Assembly (NCBI GenBank): GCA_002812745.2
Contig: NCSJ02000034.1
Coordinates: 1 to 64,000 of the forward strand
Source of the DNA: Scytalidium lignicola
Taxonomy: Eukaryota > Ascomycota > Leotiomycetes
Direction: 5' to 3'
DNA length: 64,000 nt
The notes under the pieces are model-generated. The model was not told the DNA's origin and made no database searches. It saw only the letters and a list, made by a program, of their open reading frames with translations. This document shows positions 57,222-64,000 of the stretch, in pieces. Made by a program: the position numbers and the translations under genes. Every line of letters starts with the position of its first letter. Positions within the stretch are counted from its first letter, which is position 1.

Positions 57222-59110
57222 ATGGTTGTTCCACAATTGAGGATGCGGGCAACTGCCTCCATCCGAGCGGCTCGAAGGACGTCGCAATATGTGTAAGTCA
57301 TTGACAGAAGTTCTAGAGAAGACTCATTCCTTTCTTCAGTCTGCACAAGCTCACGCAATGCGTCTCTAGCCGGTCTCTGTCATCAACATCCTCCTTCCGT
57401 GCTAATCCCAATGACTCTGAACCCAAATTGAATAACGTCTCCGCGGCAATCACCCAGCCTAAATCCCAAGGTGCCTCCCAGGCTATGCTCTACGCAACTG
57501 GAATAAGTGAAGCGGATCTCAACAAGGCCCAAGTCGGTATCTCCTCAGTCTGGTACACCGGCAACCCTTGCAACAGGCACCTGCTCGACCTCAACCACCG
57601 GGTAAGGGAAGGTGTCGAGAAAGCTGGCCTGGTTGGCTACCAATTCAACACCATTGGTGTCTCAGATGGAATCTCAATGGGCACAAAAGGCATGCGCTAC
57701 AGTCTGCAATCGCGAGATTTGATTGCTGATTCCATCGAAACCGTCATGGGCGGTCAATGGTATGATGCCAACATCTCCATACCTGGCTGTGATAAGAACA
57801 TGCCTGGTGTCATGATGGCGATGGGCCGCCACAACAGACCATCCATAATGGTCTACGGTGGTAGTATCAAGCCTGGATGCGCCCAAACCCAAAATAACGC
57901 TCCTATCGATATCGTCTCTGCTTTCCAAGCGTATGGGCAATACATAACCGGCGAAATCACAGAGGAAACCCGCTTCGACATTATTAGGCACGCCTGCCCT
58001 GGTGACGGCGCTTGTGGAGGAATGTACACCGCCAACACCATGGCTACGGCCATCGAGGTAATGGGAATGACGCTTCCTGGGTCCTCCTCTAACCCTGCTG
58101 AATCCGAAGAAAAATATCTTGAATGTTTGGCTGCAGGACCAGCGATCAGGAACCTACTAAAGGAGGATATCCGACCACGGGATATCCTAACCCGTCAAGC
58201 TTTCGAGAACGCCATGATTGTTGTTAACATCACCGGCGGCTCAACAAATGCTGTCTTGCATTTGATTGCCATCGCGGACAGTGTTGGCATAAAGCTCACA
58301 GTCGATGATTTCCAAGCTGTCTCAGACCGCACGCCTTTCTTAGCCGATCTAAAGCCGTCAGGGAAATACGTTATGAATGATTTACATCACATTGGCGGCA
58401 CTCCTGCGCTCCTGAAATTCCTCCTGAAAGAAGGCTTAATCGATGGTTCACAAATGACGGTAACAGGACAAACTCTTGCTAAGAACTTGGAGAAGGCACC
58501 TGATTTCCCATCCGACCAGCAAATCATCCGGCCACTGTCTAGCCCTATAAAGCCCACGGGACATATCCAGATCCTTCGTGGAAGTTTGGCACCCGGTGGA
58601 AGTGTAGGTAAGATTACGGGCAAGGAAGGATTATACTTTGAGGGCAAGGCCAAGTGCTATGATGCGGAAGATGATTTCATCACTGCTTTGGAAAACGGAG
58701 AGATCAAGAAGGGCGAGAAGACTGTTGTTGTGATCCGGTATGAAGGTCCAAAGGGTGGGCCAGGTATGCCAGAGATGCTCAAGCCTTCCTCAGCTATTAT
58801 GGGTGCTGGACTTGGCAAGGACGTTGCACTCATCACAGATGGCCGCTTTAGTGGTGGAAGCCACGGCTTCCTCATTGGCCATATTGTTCCTGAAGCACAG
58901 GAAGGCGGACCAATCGGCCTTGTGCGAGATGGAGATACGGTTGTGATTGATGCTGAGAGCAGAGTGTTGGATCTCAAGGTCCCTGAGGAGGAGCTAGTGA
59001 AGAGAAGGAAGGAGTTCAAGGCTCCAGAGCTCAAATACAAGAAGGGTACGCTGGCGAAGTATGCCAAGTTGGTCAGCGACGCCAGCCATGGGTGTATTAC
59101 TGATGCGTAG
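57222..59110 (+). CDS. ILV3: Dihydroxy-acid dehydratase, mitochondrial
   Basis: Exons 57222-57292 and 57340-59110 (613 aa). It dehydrates 2,3-dihydroxy acids to the 2-oxo acid precursors of valine, leucine and isoleucine; an iron-sulfur enzyme of the mitochondrial matrix. The first about 50 residues ([17 protein letters not shown] and a Ser-rich stretch) are a presequence. The mature protein shows [35 protein letters not shown], the cluster Cys in [57 protein letters not shown], and [20 protein letters not shown]. Two acceptors, 57339 and a CTCTAG about 30-40 nt later, both preserve the frame and change only the presequence. A TGACTCA element lies upstream. Confidence 0.95.
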
Positions 59111-59821
59111 GAACTACCTTTGATAGGTGGAGTGAATTTCTGTAGTCAGTTACAAAAGTTTAAGGCTCTTTGATTCGGGGTTTTGGTGGTCTACTGTTCA
59201 ATGTACTAAAGAGTCTAATAGGAAGGTGTTATGCTCAAAGCTCTAGTAGTGGAGTTGTAAACAGGACCCTAGTCCTATGCTATGTATATACGCTTTATTA
59301 CTCACCTAGACGGAAAATGTGTTGATAATTCGAGAAAATCTTCAAACTTGAGGGGTCTACGCTTGCTCAGGAATGTCTTTGTGTGTCTTGTCCTTGCACT
59401 TTACGTTATTACACTTATTAGTGTCCAATAAGGGACCATGAGAAGACCATGAAAAGGTCGCGTGGCTATCTATAGATAAGGTTTGTGTCATCAACAACTG
59501 CAATATAATTTAAATATCTGCAGTCATAGAAAATCGCACGAATTGCATTTAAAATAAAATAAATACTAATTGTTCCTGGTGATCACGTTGGAGGTTCTGA
59601 CTCCCTTTCATCGCCCGAAGGAAAGCGAACATAGCGAATCACGTTACTTTGTGGCTTAGTCTAAATCACATGACTTCCACAGTGATCGCCCCCATCCCAT
59701 TATCCAGCCCAAAATCGACGACAGTGACAACAATCACCATCTATATCATCCAGGCCTTATGGCAACCATGGCTATCAGCAACTGTATCACTGATTCTATG
59801 ACTGCAACGATACAATAGAAT
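59111..59821. other. Intergenic between ILV3 and the 209-aa gene
   Basis: About 710 nt, no gene. CA/AT-rich 5' flank directly before 59822. Confidence 0.4.
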
Positions 59822-60451
59822 ATGGACGACGATTATCGCTTTTTTCGAGAATCCTCAGTTGAGGCCGATCCGGTCCTGCGACAACACCTGGATCAGGCCT
59901 GGCAGAAGGTCCTGACGACTCAGTTGATAGCACGCTTGGAAGTCCTCCAGAGAACAGAAAGCTATGATTTACGGGCTCCTAAGCAGGGAGGATATAGTAG
60001 GGAACCATCGCTGGAGCCCGTTGGGGTGATGTCCGTTACGCCTTCACCAGCGTCCTCTAGAACCGCTTCGCCACGGGCAGAGTCCATCTTTTCCATCAAT
60101 TCCATCGACTCCAACACGACAAATTCATCGAAGGAATCATCCTATAGTCCAATATGCATGTCTGACTATGAGACGAAGCCGGAATTATCATTGCAGCGCG
60201 AGATCGTCAGAGAATATCGCCGTCAACATCGAAAATCTAGTCGGAAGACTTCGCGGCCAAGCATGAAGTCGAATAAGATATCCAAACCATCGAAACGGAA
60301 GTCCCACGATAATTTCACCGCATCCGACGATGCACATTCGATGGTTTTGAGATCTAGAAGTCATAATATTCGTGATCGGAGAGCGTATATCAAGAGGTGT
60401 GGAAACGTGGGATGTCGGAAGTCTGGATATCGAGAGAGATGTGTTCCATAG
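59822..60451 (+). CDS. Basic Ser-rich protein of unknown function (209 aa)
   Basis: A single exon from MDDDYRFFRESSVEADPVLR. A short helical N-terminus (VLRQHLDQAWQKVLTTQLIA) is followed by a Ser/Pro-rich stretch (TPSPASSRTASPRAESIF) and a strongly basic C-terminal third (YRRQHRKSSRKTSRPSMKSN). The end, KRCGNVGCRKSGYRERCVP, contains four cysteines (C-x4-C...C) that could bind metal or be fortuitous. There is a probable nuclear localisation signal in the basic part. No family recognised. Codon use and an uninterrupted 630-nt frame support it as a gene. Confidence 0.55.
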   Translation: MDDDYRFFRESSVEADPVLRQHLDQAWQKVLTTQLIARLEVLQRTESYDLRAPKQGGYSREPSLEPVGVMSVTPSPASSRTASPRAESIFSINSIDSNTTNSSKESSYSPICMSDYETKPELSLQREIVREYRRQHRKSSRKTSRPSMKSNKISKPSKRKSHDNFTASDDAHSMVLRSRSHNIRDRRAYIKRCGNVGCRKSGYRERCVP

Positions 60452-61833
60452 CACTTTCGACAACAGCTGGCCCTTATTTCCTCGCTTCGTCATCGACTGG
60501 CTTATACGATAATACCTGGACGAATCCGACATTTCTCACGCTGCTTCCCAATATCCGGGTTCTGTTTTGATACAACAAAAACCGCCAAACAACTTCTTTG
60601 CTGTTGATGTAGCAAAACAAACAGATCAGCTTGCATAATTGTACGACTATCGGATGGATTTTAACACCATAGAAAGGTGTTTTGCATATGATCTTGATTA
60701 TAAACCGAAGAACTGTGAGTAGCATTGGAGTTCCCATTTATCTAACATGGCTAATTATGACAATAGATACAATACATTCACGATAACACGACATGTATAT
60801 ACTCCTTCCACCATACACAACGAAACGGATCTTATTAGTTTCATTCTATCCCTCGACCGGTGAAAGTGGAGCTGGATATCCGCATACTCTATTAGTGTAC
60901 CGCCAAACCTCAAGGCCTTGGATTTCAATCGTATACACTGGCTCTGTAATATTACATGGAAGGGAGGAGTTTACAGGTTATTTTTGAGGGCGTTTAGGAG
61001 TTTTCCTCAATGCCCGGTGCGATTCACCCGGCATATGAGCCTTGCATTACATAGCATTAACTGAATATTGATACCCTATTAATAAGTACTATAGATCTGT
61101 TAAGGATCTGTATACTCTGATTAGTATTATTCTTCTCTTAGCATAATGATGTCGATGTCCATGTCCTGTATTTGAAATGTTGAGCAACTTAGGGCCTCTT
61201 TGGATGCTACTTATTTTTAGCCCTTGCTGGTAGCGTGTACGATAGGAGGACGTTGACAAAGGGCTAAAGAAAAGGAGTAGAATAGGCAGTTTGTATCATC
61301 GAGTAGTGATAGGAGAATTCCTGCTGCATAAAATGGTTTATATTCGTTAGTGATTGGGTGAGTTAGTAGGTTCAGGATATAGTCTTAGTAGAAATTATAT
61401 TCTTTGATGGCTTGTGGATCCTTAGCTATCATCTCTTTTGTTGCAGTCCATTCAGATGTTGTGAAGCAAAACCATTGGTTTGCTTATCCCCTTTGATAGT
61501 GGGAAATGAGATATTCTTTAGATATGCACCACTTGGCCTTTATAGTGATCGATCTTTATATTACTGTTTGGTAAAAGACAGGAATGCCCATCCTGCTCAT
61601 TAACAAAATATCACAGGGAAGGACCTCTTTTAGCAAATCAACTCTAGCTTTATATACTCTGATAAGCAAACAGTAGTAGGCGTCTTCTATACATGCACTA
61701 CCAACTGGCGGGTTTATTATCCCCTCTAACGCCATAATCCCTTTCATAGCCAGATAGCATGCAAAATCCAGCTTTCCCAATCAAATCAAATCAATTCCAT
61801 CCCATTCATAACCTCATTACCGCGTCAGTAAGC
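60452..61833. other. Intergenic between the 209-aa gene and the sirtuin 3' end
   Basis: About 1.4 kb of AT-rich DNA with no supportable ORF or RNA gene on either strand. Confidence 0.45.
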
Positions 61834-64000
61834 TTATTCGGTGTTATTATGGACAGTGTAGTCCTTATTGCCAGCATGAGAAAAAGGGCTAGATAAAATG
61901 CAACTAATGCTTCCGATATGTTTTATGCGCTGTGACTTTGGTGTCATTGAATCAGAACTATCACGTGGAGATGGTAATTGTTGTTCCTGTTGTTGCTGAT
62001 GTCTTCTGTGAAGGCCACTCGGAACAGCAACAACTATTGCATCCTGTGTTTCTCCTGGAACATCAACAACAATTGCATCCTGAGAATTTGGAGACCCAGC
62101 TACAACTATGGTGTCAGAGGGCCAGTGGTCGGTTTGCGGAGGGGAAGAACTGCTAGCAGGGTCCGAAAGAGAGTGTGAAGACGAGTATGATGGGATACGA
62201 TACGGTTTGGTGCGTGGTGTCGAATATCCAGAGGGTGGATGGGTGGCAAGGCTCATCTTTTCTAAAGGCCAGCCTAGCCCCTGGATAATCGGGATGTAGC
62301 TGGGGCTTTTGCTACGCTCATGTGGGCGACTGCGAGATCGTAATGGGAAAGGTGGTAGATTGTGAGATCGCAGCTCAAGGGGCGGTCTCGTCGTAGAGCA
62401 AGGAGAAGCGAGGATTTTCCGTAGGCTCTGAATGATCGTCGAGACTAAGTATGCTCCATTCTTCTTGTCATCACGAGTGGCGTTTGGCCGATATGGCCGT
62501 TTCTTGCTGTTTGCAATAGTCTCGAACGCCGACAATTTGGGGTCGTGAGCTGGTAAGACAACTTGAATGGTAGAATTTCCATTGAATGCAGGAATGGTTG
62601 GGTTTTCAGAGGGTTTCTTGGTGTAATATGAAGGCCGAGTGGCCACATTACCTTCTGCATCCTTGACTTTTGCAAGAGCATCCAAGGCTTTGAAGGTCAG
62701 GTAAACACCATTGTGCTTATCATCCCTCACAGCAGCAGGATTCTTCGGCTCTGGTTTCTCCTTGGGCTCNTTTTTTCTTCCGATTTTTAGCCGCCCCTTG
62801 CGGCAACCATATGTCAGACCTTCTCTCTTTCAAGTCTAGCACCCAAGCATCGCAGTCCCATTGCACCCAGTAGTCAATCACATCCCCCCAGATACTCTCT
62901 GGAGGCTTGGTATGGTTCACAAAGATGACCTTCCCCCCTCGGACGTGCACCGCTTTTGCAAACTCTCTAACCATGACTTTAAGACTATGTACCCTCAAAC
63001 TTGTACCAAGGATAAGGAGTACATCAGGACCGAGACTCAAATCGTGTGTTATTAGAGATCCTACTAGTTGCTCATCAGGATGTTGTTCGCCATATAGAAC
63101 AATATCCGGTCTCAGCCGTCCTATGGCTACTCTTCTTCTGCCTCTTCCCTCACGCTTTGCAGAATTCTCGGAGCATAATGGGCAATCGGGGGCTTGCCCG
63201 GCAGATGTGGTTGACTGTCTGTCCGCCTCATCCCAGCTGGAGAGCTTCCCGCAGATTGAGCATCGTAGCCTAACCAAGCTTCCGTGCAGCATAACAACCT
63301 CGACTCCTCCATCGTGAGTAGCTCCTCCGCTGACATCAGCTGGTCGTGGTTCTCTCTGCGCCTTGGAGCTAAAACGCGCCCGATTGCCTGGACCACGTGC
63401 CAATTCTGTACAGAGACCTTCACGCGCCTCCAAGGCGTCGATGTTTTGAGTGTAATTGCGGACCAAACGGCCGCCATCCCTGAGCGCTTTGATGAACTTG
63501 TGGGTGTCGGTGGTGGTTTTGACGTCATGTTTAATTTTTTCTCGTAGAGTTGAAATAAACATATAGAAGATGGATGTTGTCAAAGCATTAGACCAGATCA
63601 TAGAATCAAAAAGGTCTCTTCCTTTGAGGTTTGGAAGGCTTGAACGTGAAGATGGTTGTGATGATTGTGAGGATTGGGTGCTTGAAGGTTCGTCATTCCC
63701 CGAAGATGAAGCAGCTGAAGATTCTTTTTGCAGATGCGGCGGTGGAATGGAGGTTATAGTGTCTGCGGCAGAATATTCTGTCGTAATGTGACTATTATCA
63801 GGCTTGGTTTCTGCAACAATTGTGTTGGATTCAAAACTTTGTTGAGGTTCCTGGGTATGTCCTAATTCTGTTTCCGTAGAGAGAGTCGTCAACAAGGAGT
63901 CGTGTTCTGGGAGACTCGTAGCTCCTAATCTGAGAGATCTTCGCGAAGAATTATGAGGTTTATCTAAGCGTTCCTGTTCGATAACCGTTGAAGTCTTGTT
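61834..64000 (-). CDS. Sirtuin of the Hst3/Hst4 class, 5' end beyond the window
   Basis: An NAD-dependent protein deacetylase (Hst3/Hst4 remove acetyl from histone H3 K56 in yeasts). Reading from 64000 down, a long Ser/Thr/Gln-rich stretch leads into KGRDLFDSMIWSNALTTSIF, then LVRNYTQNIDALE (NAD/catalytic region), VVMLHGSLVRLRC with the zinc cysteines CSICGK and CPLC, RPDIVLYGEQHPDE, GPDVLLILGTSLRVHSLKVM, GKVIFVNHTKPPES. A single N at 62770 in a T-run throws the frame off by one. Skipping it joins the catalytic part to the C-terminal tail ending at 61834. The tail has two DDKxNGxYL motifs, three IVV-centred repeats and a Gln run. The GAGIS Rossmann motif is not in the window, so it must lie further right. 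Confidence 0.85.

Noticed and set aside
9127..59110. A secondary-metabolite or catabolic gene cluster
   Set aside because: The genes are unrelated housekeeping enzymes with separate promoters, and there is no backbone synthase, transporter or pathway-specific regulator.
1..64000. tRNA genes
   Set aside because: I looked for GGTTCGAATCC-type B boxes on both strands. The few near matches (for example at 19456 and 53171) lack an A box or lie in coding sequence.
1..64000. CRISPR arrays, phage or bacterial features
   Set aside because: No regularly spaced repeats; the gene structure is eukaryotic throughout.

Overview
The window is nuclear DNA from a filamentous ascomycete (Pezizomycotina). Nearly every gene has short introns (about 45-100 nt) with GT..AG borders and CTAAC/CTGAC-like branch sites. 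The gene set is typical of moulds: a HookA-type dynein adaptor, mitochondrial class 2 dihydroorotate dehydrogenase, vacuolar DPAP, Spt8, a patatin lipase and an Hst3/4-class sirtuin. The left edge holds a transposon degraded in the style of repeat-induced point mutation (RIP). A leotiomycete is plausible but not proven from sequence alone.

Layout. Positions 1-9100 are a transposon graveyard. There is a broken Mutator-like (MULE) transposase on the minus strand, then a very AT-rich block carrying a LINE of the Tad1/I type riddled with TAA/TAG stops. Hairpin-forming GACCG/CGGTC-rich tracts lie on both sides of that block. They are followed by an unrecognised broken gene and a pogo-like transposase scrap. 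From 9.1 kb to the right edge the window is ordinary gene-dense euchromatin: methylenetetrahydrofolate reductase (MET12), aromatic aminotransferase (ARO8), HookA, NAD(P)HX dehydratase, a small accessory patch at 21-23 kb (broken nucleotidyltransferase-like gene and two orphan ORFs), DPAP, a carnitine-pathway dioxygenase, SPT8, an unrecognised 428-aa protein, folylpolyglutamate synthase, an Sso-type t-SNARE, 3-phosphoglycerate dehydrogenase, dihydroorotate dehydrogenase, argininosuccinate lyase, saccharopine reductase, derlin, Rce1 protease, patatin-like lipase, dihydroxy-acid dehydratase, a 209-aa unknown, and a sirtuin running off the right edge.

How they fit together. Amino-acid and one-carbon metabolism is strongly represented (MET12, FPGS, SER33, ARG4, LYS9, ILV3, ARO8). 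Three of these (SER33, LYS9, ILV3) carry an exact TGACTCA/TGAGTCA element in the promoter, the binding site of the Gcn4/CPC1 general-control factor. These look like independently controlled housekeeping genes and not a secondary-metabolite cluster. Derlin and Rce1 are adjacent, convergent ER membrane genes.

No CRISPR, rRNA or convincing tRNA was seen, and nothing that amounts to a wholly new system. The most interesting signals are: a 620-nt segment inside HookA that stays open in frame and encodes a degenerate HK-centred repeat; a similar in-frame open intron in derlin; the GACCG hairpin tracts framing the RIP-ruined LINE; a long C-terminal extension after the t-SNARE membrane anchor; and the repeat-bearing tail of the sirtuin. 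Exon borders were set by hand from reading-frame continuity and splice signals, so single-codon errors are possible.
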